Shown in pieces: positions 1 to 9,886 of a DNA stretch of 64,000 bases. A model generated the notes under the pieces. That model was not told where the DNA came from. It was given only the letters and a program-made list of their open reading frames with translations, and did no database searches. This DNA is from Streptomyces sp. CB02980. Lineage in GTDB: Bacteria > Actinomycetota > Actinomycetes > Streptomycetales > Streptomycetaceae. A program made the translations under genes and the position numbers. Numbering within the stretch: the stretch's first letter is position 1; the number at the start of each line of letters is the position of its first letter. The stretch covers positions 54,013 through 118,012 of the forward strand of contig NZ_JACSCH020000019.1 in assembly GCF_014451325.2 (NCBI RefSeq), read 5' to 3'.

Positions 1-49
1 CGCGCCGCCCGGAAGGCGATCCCCCTCCCCCCTCCGTCCAGGAGCCGCC

Positions 50-2242
50 ATGACCGCGAACCACTCCCCCACGACACGAAGGCGCGCCGGCGCGCGCAGG
101 CGCACGACGGCCTCGCTCGTCTCCGTCGGTGCCCTGCTCACCACCGCCCTCTCCTCCGCCACGCTGCTGACCGCGGCGCCCGCCACCGCCGCGGAGACCC
201 TCCTCTCCCAGGGGAAGACCGCCACCGCCTCCTCGAACGAGGGCGCCGCCTGGGCCGCCTCCGCCGCGGTCGACGGCGACCTCACCGGAACCCGCTGGGC
301 GAGCCAGTGGAGCGACGCCCAGTGGATCCAGGTCGACCTGGGCAGCAGTGCGGACATCAGCCGCGTCGTCCTGAACTGGGAGGGCGCCTACGGCAAGGCG
401 TACGACATCCAGCTCTCCGACAACGGGACCGACTGGCGCACCGTCAAGTCCGTGACCGCGGGCGACGGGGGCACCGACGAGCTCGCGGTGACCGGCAAGG
501 GCCGCTACGTACGCCTCCAGGGGATCACCCGGGGCACCGGCTACGGATACTCGCTGTGGGAGTTCCAGGTGTACGGCGGCGGATCCACGCAGCCCGAGCC
601 CGGCGGCGCCGTCCGCGTGAGCGGCACCCAGGGCAACTGGCGGCTGACGGTGGGCGGGCAGCCGTACACGGTCAAGGGCGTCACGTGGGGCCCCGCGATG
701 GCCGATGGCCCCCGCTACATGCCGGACGTGAAGTCCATGGGCGTCAACACCGTCCGCACCTGGGGTACCGACGCCGGCACCAAGCCGCTGCTCGACGCGG
801 CGGCCGCCAACGGCGTCAAGGTGATCAACGGCTTCTGGCTCCAGCCGGGCGGCGGCCCGGGCTCCGGCGGCTGCGTCGACTACGTGACGGACAGCGCGTA
901 CAAGAGCACCATGCTCACCGAGTTCGCGAAGTGGGTCGACACCTACAAGTCCCACCCCGCCACCCTCATGTGGAACGTCGGCAACGAGTCCGTCCTCGGT
1001 CTGCAGAACTGTTACGGCGGCACCGAGCTGGAGGCCCAGCGCAACGCGTACACGACCTTCGTGAACGACGTCGCCAAGAGGATCCACTCCATCGACCCCG
1101 ACCACCCCGTGACCTCCACGGACGCGTGGACCGGTGCCTGGCCCTACTACAAGCGCAACGCGCCCGACCTGGACCTCTACTCGATGAACGCCTACGGCGA
1201 CATCTGCGGGGTCCGTGAGGACTGGGTGGAGGGCGGCTACACCAAGCCGTACATCATCACCGAGACCGGGCCGGCCGGCGAGTGGGAGACCCCCAAGGAC
1301 GCCAACGGCGTCCCCGACGAACCCACCGACGTCCAGAAGGCCGACGGGTACACCAAGGCCTGGAACTGCGTCACCGGCCACCAGGGCGTCGCGCTCGGCG
1401 CGACCGTCTTCCACTACGGCACCGAGCACGACTTCGGCGGCATCTGGTTCAACCTCCTCCCCGACGGCCTGAAGCGCCTCTCGTACTACGCCCTCAAGAA
1501 GGCGTACACCGGCTCCGTCGCGGGCGACAACACCCCGCCGGTCATCAGCGGCATGACGGTCACGCCCGCCGGATCCGCGCCTGCCGGTGGCGAGTTCACG
1601 GTGCGCGCCGACGTCCGCGACCCCGACGGCGACCCCGTCACCACCAAGATCTACCTGAGCGGCAACTACGCCAACGGTGACAAGCGCCTGATCGACGCGC
1701 AGTACCGCTCCCTCGGCAACGGCGCCTTCGCGGTCACCGCGCCCGAGAAGCTCGGCGTGTGGAAGGTGTACGTCCAGGCCGAGGACGGTCGCGGCAACGC
1801 CGGCATCGAGACCAAGTCCGTCAAGGTCGTCGCCCCGCCGGTGGCCGGCACCGACATCGCCCTGAACCGGCCCACCACCGCCTCCTCCGCGCAGGCCTCC
1901 TACGGCGACTGCCCCTGCCCGGCGACCAACGCGACCGACGGCAACGCCGCCACCCGCTGGGCCAGCGACTGGAGCGACCCGCAGTGGATCCGGGTCGACC
2001 TCGGCTCGGTCCGGTCCTTCAACCGGCTCCAGCTCGTCTGGGACCCGGCCTACGCCCGCGCCTACGAGGTCCAGGTCTCCGACGACGGCGGCACCTGGCG
2101 GACCATCCACGCCACCACCACCGGCAACGGCGACATCGACACCATCGAGACCGGTGCCACCGCACGGTACGTCCGGCTCCAGCTCACCGCACGCGGCACC
2201 GGCTGGGGCTACTCGCTCCACGAGTTCGGCATCTACAGCTGA
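50..2242 (+). CDS. Secreted glycoside hydrolase flanked by two F5/8 type C (CBM32-like) domains
   Basis: The 730-aa product starts at an ATG preceded by AGGAG. It has a twin-arginine-rich N-terminus and an Ala-rich signal peptide ending near residue 45 (ATAAE). A discoidin/F5-8C carbohydrate-binding domain covers about residues 48-177 and a second copy about 597-730; both carry the WASxWSDxQWIxVDLG core. Between them is a TIM-barrel hydrolase. WNVGNES gives a candidate acid/base Glu313 and IITETG a candidate nucleophile Glu405, a clan GH-A pattern seen in GH2 and GH5-like beta-glycosidases. An Ig-like spacer (about 500-590) precedes the second CBM. It probably acts outside the cell on a polysaccharide; the substrate cannot be read from sequence. 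It is followed after 27 bp by the DUF1996 gene, so the two are likely co-transcribed. Confidence 0.85.
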   Translation: MTANHSPTTRRRAGARRRTTASLVSVGALLTTALSSATLLTAAPATAAETLLSQGKTATASSNEGAAWAASAAVDGDLTGTRWASQWSDAQWIQVDLGSSADISRVVLNWEGAYGKAYDIQLSDNGTDWRTVKSVTAGDGGTDELAVTGKGRYVRLQGITRGTGYGYSLWEFQVYGGGSTQPEPGGAVRVSGTQGNWRLTVGGQPYTVKGVTWGPAMADGPRYMPDVKSMGVNTVRTWGTDAGTKPLLDAAAANGVKVINGFWLQPGGGPGSGGCVDYVTDSAYKSTMLTEFAKWVDTYKSHPATLMWNVGNESVLGLQNCYGGTELEAQRNAYTTFVNDVAKRIHSIDPDHPVTSTDAWTGAWPYYKRNAPDLDLYSMNAYGDICGVREDWVEGGYTKPYIITETGPAGEWETPKDANGVPDEPTDVQKADGYTKAWNCVTGHQGVALGATVFHYGTEHDFGGIWFNLLPDGLKRLSYYALKKAYTGSVAGDNTPPVISGMTVTPAGSAPAGGEFTVRADVRDPDGDPVTTKIYLSGNYANGDKRLIDAQYRSLGNGAFAVTAPEKLGVWKVYVQAEDGRGNAGIETKSVKVVAPPVAGTDIALNRPTTASSAQASYGDCPCPATNATDGNAATRWASDWSDPQWIRVDLGSVRSFNRLQLVWDPAYARAYEVQVSDDGGTWRTIHATTTGNGDIDTIETGATARYVRLQLTARGTGWGYSLHEFGIYS

Positions 2243-2269
2243 CCCCCTGAGGAGAACGAGGAGATCACG

Positions 2270-3376
2270 ATGAGAATCCGCGGCCGGACCCTGTCCGCCC
2301 TACTGCTCAGCGCAGCCCTGGGCGTCTCCGCCCTGACGGTGAACACCTACACCGCGGCCACCGCCCACGGGGAGACCACCGCCCCGTCCGCCGTCGCCCA
2401 CGGGGCGCACGCGGCGGGCGCCGCCAACGGCCACGTCATGGCGGCCTCCGCGCTCCCCTCGGGGGACGACGCCGACGGCGACGGCTACATCCCGGCCGTG
2501 CCCCAGGTCACCGGTGTGACCCCGTCCACGGCCACCCCGCCCCCGGCCTATCATCACGAGTTCCAGGCCGGCTGCTCCGTCACCCACACCGCGCCGGACG
2601 ACCCGATCGTCTATCCGGGCCAGTTCGGCAAGTCCCACGACCACACGTTCATGGGCAACACCTCCACCGACGCCGCCAGCACCACCGGCTCGCTCTACGG
2701 AGGCAGCACCACCTGCAAGGCGCCCGCGGACGCCTCCGCGTACTGGATGCCCTCGCTGTACAACGGCGACCAGAAGATCCTGCCCGTCGGCCCGCAGGTC
2801 ATCTACTACAAGGCGGGCGTCACCGACTACCGGAGCGTCCGGCCCTTCCCCAAGGGACTGCGGTTCGTCGTCGGCAACCCGATGCAGACCGCCCAGGAGT
2901 TCCGCAGCCACAAGGGCTTCGTCGAGGGCTGGGAATGCGGTGACAGCTTCTTCAACACCGACATCCCGGCGAGCTGTCCGAGCCGGCCCGACGTGCAGCT
3001 CAACCTGCGCATGCAGGCCCCCAGCTGCTGGGACGGCCTGTACCTCGACACCCCCGACCACAAGAGCCACATGGCGTACCCGGTGGTCAAGCCCGGCACC
3101 AACGACAACATGTGCCCGGCCTCCCACCCGGTCGCCCTGCCGATGATCGAGTTCAAGATGGCGTGGCCCGTCAACGGCGACATGAGCCAGGTCCGCCTGG
3201 CCAGTGGTCGCGGCTACTCCTTCCACTACGACTTCTTCAACGCGTGGGAGGAGCGCACCCTCAAGGCCCTCGTCGACCACTGCATCGTCGGCGGCCTGCA
3301 GTGCGACACGCGGGGCTTCGACCTGTACCGCCCCGAACGCGGTGTCGTGCTGAACGCGGACCACCGCCTGCCCTGA
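2270..3376 (+). CDS. Secreted DUF1996 domain protein
   Basis: The 368-aa product starts at an ATG behind GAGGAG. A signal peptide covers about residues 1-33, followed by an Ala/Gly/His-rich linker to about residue 80. The rest matches DUF1996, a family common in fungi and actinomycetes and often found near cell-wall or polysaccharide enzymes. Recognisable blocks are the N-terminal HHEFQAGCSVTH, DDPIVYPGQFGKSHDHTFMG, and the C-terminal Trp/Cys-rich part (SCWDGLYLDTPDHKSHMAYP). Several conserved His and Cys residues suggest metal binding or disulfides, but the family has no established activity. It lies between two carbohydrate-active enzyme genes, which suggests a role in polysaccharide binding or degradation. 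Confidence 0.85.
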   Translation: MRIRGRTLSALLLSAALGVSALTVNTYTAATAHGETTAPSAVAHGAHAAGAANGHVMAASALPSGDDADGDGYIPAVPQVTGVTPSTATPPPAYHHEFQAGCSVTHTAPDDPIVYPGQFGKSHDHTFMGNTSTDAASTTGSLYGGSTTCKAPADASAYWMPSLYNGDQKILPVGPQVIYYKAGVTDYRSVRPFPKGLRFVVGNPMQTAQEFRSHKGFVEGWECGDSFFNTDIPASCPSRPDVQLNLRMQAPSCWDGLYLDTPDHKSHMAYPVVKPGTNDNMCPASHPVALPMIEFKMAWPVNGDMSQVRLASGRGYSFHYDFFNAWEERTLKALVDHCIVGGLQCDTRGFDLYRPERGVVLNADHRLP

Positions 3377-3392
3377 TCCGTCTCCCGTACCC

Positions 3393-3422
3393 GGCCCGGA
3401 CGCCCGCGAGGGCGCCCGGGCC
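3393..3422 (+). terminator. GC-rich hairpin between the DUF1996 and GH1 genes
   Basis: A 13-bp stem with one mismatch (left arm 3393-3405, right arm 3410-3422) closes a 4-nt GCGA loop and is followed by a short CTTT. It begins 17 nt after the DUF1996 stop codon. It could end transcription or reduce read-through into the GH1 gene, which has its own strong AGGAGG at 3448-3453. Confidence 0.6.
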
Positions 3423-3458
3423 GCTTTCCCGTCCGCCTCTCGGCACCAGGAGGATCCC

Positions 3459-4877
<1,419 letters not shown>

Positions 4878-4908
4878 CGCGATCTGGGGGACCCGGGGAG
4901 GTCGGGCG

Positions 4909-5136
4909 TCACGCCTCCTGCTCCCGGGTCTGTTCCTCGCGGCCGAGGCCCGGGCGCTGACGCTTGGCCCGGTGGCCGCCGGCGCCCGCCCGGTCGGTGT
5001 CACCGGCGCGGCGCGTCACGGCCGCCTCGGCGTCCTCGCGCGCCTCCTTGTCACCGCTCTCACCCTCGGCCCCCGCCGGAGTGGTGGGGGCGGTGCGGCG
5101 GTCCCGCCGCTCGTCCTCGTTCGCCCTTTCCTTCAC
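4909..5136 (-). CDS. Small highly charged hypothetical protein
   Basis: A 75-aa open frame with GTG start at 5136 sits behind a near-perfect AAGGAGG at 5142-5148, which is the main reason for calling it. The product is almost entirely Glu, Asp, Arg, Lys, Ala and Gly, has no hydrophobic segment and looks disordered. I do not recognise a family. It converges with the GH1 gene (31 bp apart) and lies just downstream of the DUF6479-like gene on the same strand. Confidence 0.5.
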   Translation of the reverse strand: MKERANEDERRDRRTAPTTPAGAEGESGDKEAREDAEAAVTRRAGDTDRAGAGGHRAKRQRPGLGREEQTREQEA

Positions 5137-5153
5137 GTGGTCCTCCTTCGGGG

Positions 5154-5195
5154 ATCCTCATCGGTCCGGCTGCGGGGCATCCTCATCGGTCCGGC
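5154..5195. repeat. 17-bp direct repeat spanning the stop codon of the DUF6479-like gene
   Basis: An identical 17-bp sequence occurs at 5154-5170 and 5179-5195, giving a 25-bp period. The second copy contains the TGA stop (5183-5185, - strand) of the small membrane protein, and the first copy carries an equivalent TGA. This looks like a local slippage duplication of the 3' end of that gene, leaving the repeat just upstream of the next gene's ribosome binding site. Confidence 0.7.
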
Positions 5196-5407
5196 CGCTC
5201 GTCCGGCGCGGTCCAGGAGTCCCGCCTCGCCTCGGCCGCCGGCGGCTGGGCGACACCGGCGGACGCCCGTCTGCGGGCCGCGCGCCGGGAACCCCACCAG
5301 AAGGCGGCGATCAGCAGGACGGCGACCACTACCCCGATCAGGATCAACAGCAGGGCGGGTGAGCCGGAGGCGGCCAGGTCGGAGGCGGTGACAGTCGAGA
5401 AAGGCAT
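5183..5407 (-). CDS. Small single-pass membrane protein, DUF6479-like
   Basis: The product is 74 aa from the ATG at 5407. This start is preferred over the in-frame GTG at 5413 because AGGAAGG (5414-5420) is 6 nt from the ATG and leaves no spacing for the GTG. A short N-terminus leads into one transmembrane helix (about residues 17-38, ending AAFWWGSRRAARRR), then a basic stop-transfer stretch and a polar, probably cytoplasmic tail. The layout matches small Streptomyces DUF6479 proteins of unknown function. Its 3' end carries the duplication described for 5154-5195. Confidence 0.65.
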   Translation of the reverse strand: MPFSTVTASDLAASGSPALLLILIGVVVAVLLIAAFWWGSRRAARRRASAGVAQPPAAEARRDSWTAPDERPDR

Positions 5408-5521
5408 GGGCACCCTTCCTGTCGGGAACGGATCAAACCGTCTGAGTTCCGCTGCTACCCCCCGGCATCGGAATCAATCACGCGGTTCCCGAGGCGCTCG
5501 GGGCGAGCTCTTCCTCCGGCC

Positions 5522-6622
5522 TCAGCTCGGCCGCTGCGGGCCCCGCTCCGCCCCGCCGTCGAGGTGCGGGAAGCGGAACTCCGTACGCCGGTGTGCGGTC
5601 GTGCCGGGGCGCACCACCGCGCTGGGGTACTCGGGCCGGTTGGGGGCGTCGGGGTAGTGCTGCGTCTCCAGGCAGACCGCGCCATGGCGTTCGTGGGCGC
5701 GCCCCGTCCCGTCGGTGAGGGATCCGTCCAGGTGGTTGGCTGTGTAGACCTGCACACCCGGTGCCGTCGTCCACACCTCCATGACGCGGGTCTCCCCCGG
5801 AGCGGTCAGCCGGGCGGCGTACATCAGCGGACCCGGCTCTCGTCCCGACAGCGCCCAGCAGTGGTCGTACCCGCCGGCCCGGCTGATCTGTTCGTCCGCC
5901 GACCGGACGCAGTCCCCGAGCAGCCGGGGGGACGTCAGATCGAAGGGCGTGCCCGTCACGTCCTGGAGGGGGCCGAGCGGAATGCCGTCGTCGTCGACCG
6001 GCAGATAGGCCGCGGAGTCGACCTGGAGCGTGTGGTCCAGGACGTCCCCGGCGCCCGCCAGGTTGAAGTAGGCGTGGTTGGTGAGGCTGACCACGGTCGG
6101 GCGGTCGGTGGTCGCCGTGCAGTCGATGGACAGCGTGCCGACGGAGTCGAGGGAGTACGTGACGGCGACGTCGAGAGCGCCGGGGAACCCCATGTCGCCG
6201 TCGGGGCTGTGCAGCGACAGACGGAGTGCGGCCGTGTCGCCGTCCGTGAGGGGGCGGGCGTCCCACACCCTGGTGTCGAACCCTTCGGGACCGCCGTGCA
6301 GGGCGTGGCCGCGGTCGTTCGGGGGGACGTGGTGCGTGGTGCCGTCGAGGGTGAAGCGGCCGTGGGCGATGCGGTTGGCGTAACGGCCGATCAGCGCACC
6401 GAGGTACGGGCCCTTCTCGGCGTACTGGTCCACCGAGGTCAGCGACAGGACCACATCGGCCGTGCCGCCTTCGGTGTCGGGCACGCCGAGGGAGTGCAGG
6501 ACGCCCCCGTACGTGAGGATCTCGGCGTACACGCCGGAGGTGGACTCCAGCCGCCAGAGGCCGACCTCCTCTCCGCTCGGGGCAGTGCCGAACGGCCGGT
6601 GGCGGACGGTGGGTCGGAGCAT
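5522..6622 (-). CDS. galM: Aldose 1-epimerase (mutarotase)
   Basis: The 366-aa protein covers the whole galactose mutarotase family. Visible landmarks are the N-terminal TYGGVLHSLGVPD, the active-site His block GHALHGGPEGFDTRVW, NHAYFNLAG, and the C-terminal catalytic Glu in CLETQHYPDAPN. It interconverts alpha and beta anomers of galactose, glucose and related sugars so that downstream kinases can use them; there is no signal peptide. It follows the LacI-family gene after 34 bp on the same strand and is probably the last gene of the sugar-uptake unit. Its presence supports a galactose- or arabinose-like substrate for the transporter. Confidence 0.95.
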   Translation of the reverse strand: MLRPTVRHRPFGTAPSGEEVGLWRLESTSGVYAEILTYGGVLHSLGVPDTEGGTADVVLSLTSVDQYAEKGPYLGALIGRYANRIAHGRFTLDGTTHHVPPNDRGHALHGGPEGFDTRVWDARPLTDGDTAALRLSLHSPDGDMGFPGALDVAVTYSLDSVGTLSIDCTATTDRPTVVSLTNHAYFNLAGAGDVLDHTLQVDSAAYLPVDDDGIPLGPLQDVTGTPFDLTSPRLLGDCVRSADEQISRAGGYDHCWALSGREPGPLMYAARLTAPGETRVMEVWTTAPGVQVYTANHLDGSLTDGTGRAHERHGAVCLETQHYPDAPNRPEYPSAVVRPGTTAHRRTEFRFPHLDGGAERGPQRPS

Positions 6623-6656
6623 GGCGAGTCCTCAGGGCGAGCGGATGGTCGGACGG

Positions 6657-7769
6657 TCAGGCGGCCGGTTCGGACGGGCTGTCGTCGCCGGGTCGCGGGT
6701 CGGGGGCGGGGTCGGGGTCTGGGTCCGGGCCGGGGTCGGGGCCGGGTCGGCGGTCCGTGCGGCCGCCCCCGGTGGACTCCCGTACGACGAGCTCGTAGCC
6801 GGGGCTGATCCTGCGCGGCTCGGAGTCCGACCGGCCGCTGAGCCGCTCGACCAGGCGGTCCACGGCGAGGCGGGCGATGGCGTGCTTGTCGGGGGCGACG
6901 GTGGTGAGGCTGATCGCGCCGAAGCGGCTTTCCTCGATGTCGTCGAAGCCGACCACGGCAATGTCGTCGGGGACACGGAGGCCGCGTTCGGTGAGGGTCC
7001 GCATGGCGCCGAGGGCGATGAGGTCGTTGTACGCGAAGACCGCGTCGGGCCGTTCCCCTCTGTCCAGGAGCTCCGACATGGCCGTCGCGCCGTCGGAGCG
7101 GCCGTAGCCGTCCGTGGCGACGACCAGCGTCTCGGCCGGCTCAAGTCCCGAGGCGACGAGCTCCTCCCGCCAGCCGCGCAGCCGCAGGTGCGCGGGCCGG
7201 CGCTCGCGATCGGTGCGGGAGCCGAGGAACGCGATGCGGCGGCGGCCCAGGCCCACGAGGTGGCGGACCGCCTCGCGTGCCGCCGCCACGTTGTCGATGG
7301 CGATCTGGTCGTACGGCGCCGCGTACTCGCGCTCGCCGAGAAGCACCAGGGGCGAGGTCTCCTGCCGGGCGACCAGATCGGCCGTCTCCAGATGGATGGG
7401 GCTCAGGATCAGCCCGTCGATGACATGGGAGCGGAACTCCTGGCAGACCAGCAGTTCCCGCTCGCGCAGCCCCGCGGTGTGGTCGACGAGGACGGTGTAG
7501 TCGTGCTGGGCGGCGGCGTCGATGATGGCGCCGGCCAGCTCCGCGAAGTACGGGTTGCCGAGCTCGGGCACGGCAAAGGCGATGATGCCGGTACGCCCCT
7601 TGCGCAGATGCCGGGCGGTGAGGTTCGGCCGGTACCCGAGCTCGTCGATGGCCTGTTGCACCTTGGCACGCATCTGAGGCGTGACGTGGGGGTAGTTGTT
7701 CACGACGTTGGACACGGTCTTGATCGACACGCCTGCCCGCTGCGCGACGTCCTTGAGGCTGACGCCCAC
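6657..7769 (-). CDS. LacI-family transcriptional repressor
   Basis: The 370-aa product starts at GTG 7769 behind AGAGGAG (7773-7779). The N-terminal helix-turn-helix VSLKDVAQRAGVSIKTVSNV and the hinge helix region up to about residue 60 are typical LacI/GalR. A periplasmic-binding-protein-like sensor domain occupies about residues 60-335. The C-terminus ends in an unusual Pro-Asp-rich tail (about 340-370) encoded by GGGTC-type repeats. It lies downstream of the ABC transporter genes on the same strand and is likely the local regulator of both the transporter and the divergent GH2 gene. The AACGTT-centred palindromes at 13040-13053 and 13219-13232 are the best candidates for its operators. Confidence 0.92.
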   Translation of the reverse strand: MGVSLKDVAQRAGVSIKTVSNVVNNYPHVTPQMRAKVQQAIDELGYRPNLTARHLRKGRTGIIAFAVPELGNPYFAELAGAIIDAAAQHDYTVLVDHTAGLRERELLVCQEFRSHVIDGLILSPIHLETADLVARQETSPLVLLGEREYAAPYDQIAIDNVAAAREAVRHLVGLGRRRIAFLGSRTDRERRPAHLRLRGWREELVASGLEPAETLVVATDGYGRSDGATAMSELLDRGERPDAVFAYNDLIALGAMRTLTERGLRVPDDIAVVGFDDIEESRFGAISLTTVAPDKHAIARLAVDRLVERLSGRSDSEPRRISPGYELVVRESTGGGRTDRRPGPDPGPDPDPDPAPDPRPGDDSPSEPAA

Positions 7770-7783
7770 GGCACTCCTCTGAT

Positions 7784-7838
7784 TCGGCTCTGGGTCGGTT
7801 CTGGATCGGCTCTGGCACGGCTCTGGAACGGCTCTGGT
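7784..7838. repeat. Five tandem 11-bp repeats upstream of the LacI-family gene
   Basis: Five imperfect copies of an 11-bp unit (consensus WCGGCTCTGGN) run without gaps at 7784, 7795, 7806, 7817 and 7828. They fill most of the 90 bp between the permease stop (7860) and the LacI-family GTG. The period is close to one DNA helical turn. They end only 4 nt upstream of that gene's ribosome binding site. Function is unknown. Confidence 0.75.
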
Positions 7839-7859
7839 TCGAGCATGATCCGTCCCCCG

Positions 7860-8915
7860 TCAGACCGTACTTCGGCTCCGCGACAGGTAGCGCTGCGCGA
7901 CCACGACGAGGATCAGGAATCCACCGCTCACCACCGACTGGTACGAGGAGTTGAGCGTGCCGATCTGGTTGATGAGGTTCTGGATGACGGCGAGCAGCAA
8001 CACCCCCCAGAGGGTGCCGCTCACCGAACCGGCTCCGCCCACCAGCAGGGTTCCGCCGATGACGACGGCGGCGATCGCGTCGAGCTCCATGCCGGCGCCG
8101 ATGATCGTGACACCGGAGGAGAGCCGGGCCGCGTTGACGGCCCCGGCGAGCCCCGCGAGGAGTCCGCTCAGCAGGTACACCGTCACCTTCGCACGGGCCA
8201 CGGGCAGGCCCATCAGGGTGGCCGCGTCGCTGCTGCCGCCGACGGCGAACAGCGTCTGGCCGAACGACGTGCGCTGGAGGACCAGCCCGCCGGCGGCGAA
8301 GAGCACGAGTGCGATGAGGATCGGATGGCCGAAGCCTCCGATGCTGCCCTGGCCGAGCTCCGCGAACGCCGAGCCCTTGGGGACCAGATACGTGGTGGCG
8401 CCTTCGTCGGTGAGGGCGAGCAGCAGCCCGCGGGCCCCGAGGAGGGAGGCGAGCGTGACGATGAAGGGCGCCATGCCGGCCCGGGCGATCAGCAGACCGT
8501 TGACCAGGCCGATCGCCCCGCAGGCCACGAGTGGTACGAGGAGGGCGGGCAGGATGCCGTACGGGGAGGCCCAGGCGGCGAGCACTCCGCCCAGTGCGAA
8601 GACCGAGCCGACGGACAGGTCGATGCCACCGGTGATGATCACCAGGGTCATGCCGAGCGCGACGACGGCCAGGAACGACGCCTGCACCGTCACCCCCCGC
8701 GCGTTGTCAAGCGTGGCGAACGTGGGGTAGACGAAGGAGGCGATCACGACGACGAGGAGCAGGACGGCGAGGACGCCCTGGCGCTGCACGAGCGCGGCGA
8801 GCCGTTCCCGGCCGGAGACGTCGGCCCGCCCGCGGTCGGCGGCGGCACCGCTCCCGGTGGGTGCGGAGGGCGTGGTGCCCGTCCCCGGTGCGGCGAGCGA
8901 GGAGGTGGGGTTCAT
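7860..8915 (-). CDS. CUT2-type sugar ABC transporter permease (second of two)
   Basis: The 351-aa product starts at ATG 8915, which overlaps the stop of the preceding permease (ATGA). A much longer upstream open frame is a shadow of the neighbouring gene. The N-terminus is a polar Ala/Gly/Pro/Thr stretch of about 40 residues. It is followed by eight to ten hydrophobic segments with the family motif GGIDLSVGSVFALGG and the cytoplasmic loop GLPVARAKVTVYLLSGLLAG. It belongs to the RbsC/YtfT/YjfF permease family (BPD_transp_2). Together with the permease at 8912-9886 it should form a heterodimeric channel, as in the YtfT-YjfF galactofuranose system. Confidence 0.93.
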   Translation of the reverse strand: MNPTSSLAAPGTGTTPSAPTGSGAAADRGRADVSGRERLAALVQRQGVLAVLLLVVVIASFVYPTFATLDNARGVTVQASFLAVVALGMTLVIITGGIDLSVGSVFALGGVLAAWASPYGILPALLVPLVACGAIGLVNGLLIARAGMAPFIVTLASLLGARGLLLALTDEGATTYLVPKGSAFAELGQGSIGGFGHPILIALVLFAAGGLVLQRTSFGQTLFAVGGSSDAATLMGLPVARAKVTVYLLSGLLAGLAGAVNAARLSSGVTIIGAGMELDAIAAVVIGGTLLVGGAGSVSGTLWGVLLLAVIQNLINQIGTLNSSYQSVVSGGFLILVVVAQRYLSRSRSTV

Positions 8916-9886
8916 CGGGATCGGCGCTCCCGTGCGACGTAGACGGCGGCGATGATGATGGCCGCCTGGGCTATCTGGGCGGTGGAGTCGGGCAGGTCGT
9001 GCTTGACGAGCGTGGCGCGCAGCAACTGCATCAGCAGCGCACCCGCGACGGTGCCGAGCACCCGGATGGATCCGCCGCTCAGCGGGGTTCCGCCGACGAC
9101 CACCGCGGTGATCGCGGACAGCTCCATGAGGGTGCCCAGGGATGACGGGTCGCTCGCGGTGAGGCGTGCGGTGGCCAGGATGCCCGCGAGGGCGGCGAGC
9201 ACCCCGCACAGGACGTACACCCCGGTCAGCACCCGCCTGACGGGCAGTCCGGAGAGGGCGGCCGCGGACCGGTTGCCACCGATCGCGACGACCTGGCGCC
9301 CGAAGGTGGTCCGGTGCACGAGGAAGGCCACCGCGAGCGCCAGTACGGCCGCGATCAGGACGACCAGCGGGATGCCGAGGAGGCTGCCGGTGCCCAGCGA
9401 CAGCAGGTCGGGGTTGACGATCTGCTTGAGCTGGCCGTCCGCCATCACGAGCGCGATGCCGCGGCCGCCGACGAACAGGGCCAGGGTGGCGACGATGGGC
9501 TGCAGTCCGACGACGGATACGAGGGCGCCGTTCACCGCCCCGACGACGGCGCCGGCGAGGAGCGCGATCAGCAGGGCGGGCACGAGGCCGTAGCCCAGGT
9601 ACAGCGGCAGAAGTGCCGCTGCCAGCGCCATGGCCGACCCCACGGAGAGGTCGACTCCTTCGGTCCCGATCACCAGGGCCATACCGAGGGCAACGATGAC
9701 GATCGGAGCGACCTGGATCAGCTGGGTGCGGAGGTTGTCGACGGTGAGGAAGTGCTCGGTGAAGAGGGCGTTGAACAGCAGGAGCGCGGCCACCGCCGCG
9801 TACACGCCGTACTCCTGGAACCACGCCGGGGCACTGCGCCGTACGGAGCCGCCGACCGGCGGCGCCGCGGTCATCTGGGTGGTCAT
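8912..9886 (-). CDS. CUT2-type sugar ABC transporter permease (first of two)
   Basis: The 324-aa membrane protein starts at ATG 9886 and overlaps the ATPase stop by 4 nt (ATGA). It carries the family motif GTEGVDLSVGSAMALAA, the conserved SGLPVRRVLTGVYVLCGVLA loop and about nine hydrophobic helices. It is a paralogue of the adjacent permease. Start/stop overlaps on both sides indicate translational coupling and equimolar synthesis of the ATPase and the two permeases. Confidence 0.93.
   Translation of the reverse strand: MTTQMTAAPPVGGSVRRSAPAWFQEYGVYAAVAALLLFNALFTEHFLTVDNLRTQLIQVAPIVIVALGMALVIGTEGVDLSVGSAMALAAALLPLYLGYGLVPALLIALLAGAVVGAVNGALVSVVGLQPIVATLALFVGGRGIALVMADGQLKQIVNPDLLSLGTGSLLGIPLVVLIAAVLALAVAFLVHRTTFGRQVVAIGGNRSAAALSGLPVRRVLTGVYVLCGVLAALAGILATARLTASDPSSLGTLMELSAITAVVVGGTPLSGGSIRVLGTVAGALLMQLLRATLVKHDLPDSTAQIAQAAIIIAAVYVARERRSR

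Noticed and set aside
6462..8942. 826-codon + strand frame opposite galM, the LacI gene and a permease
   Set aside because: Spans several real genes on the other strand and shows no domain.
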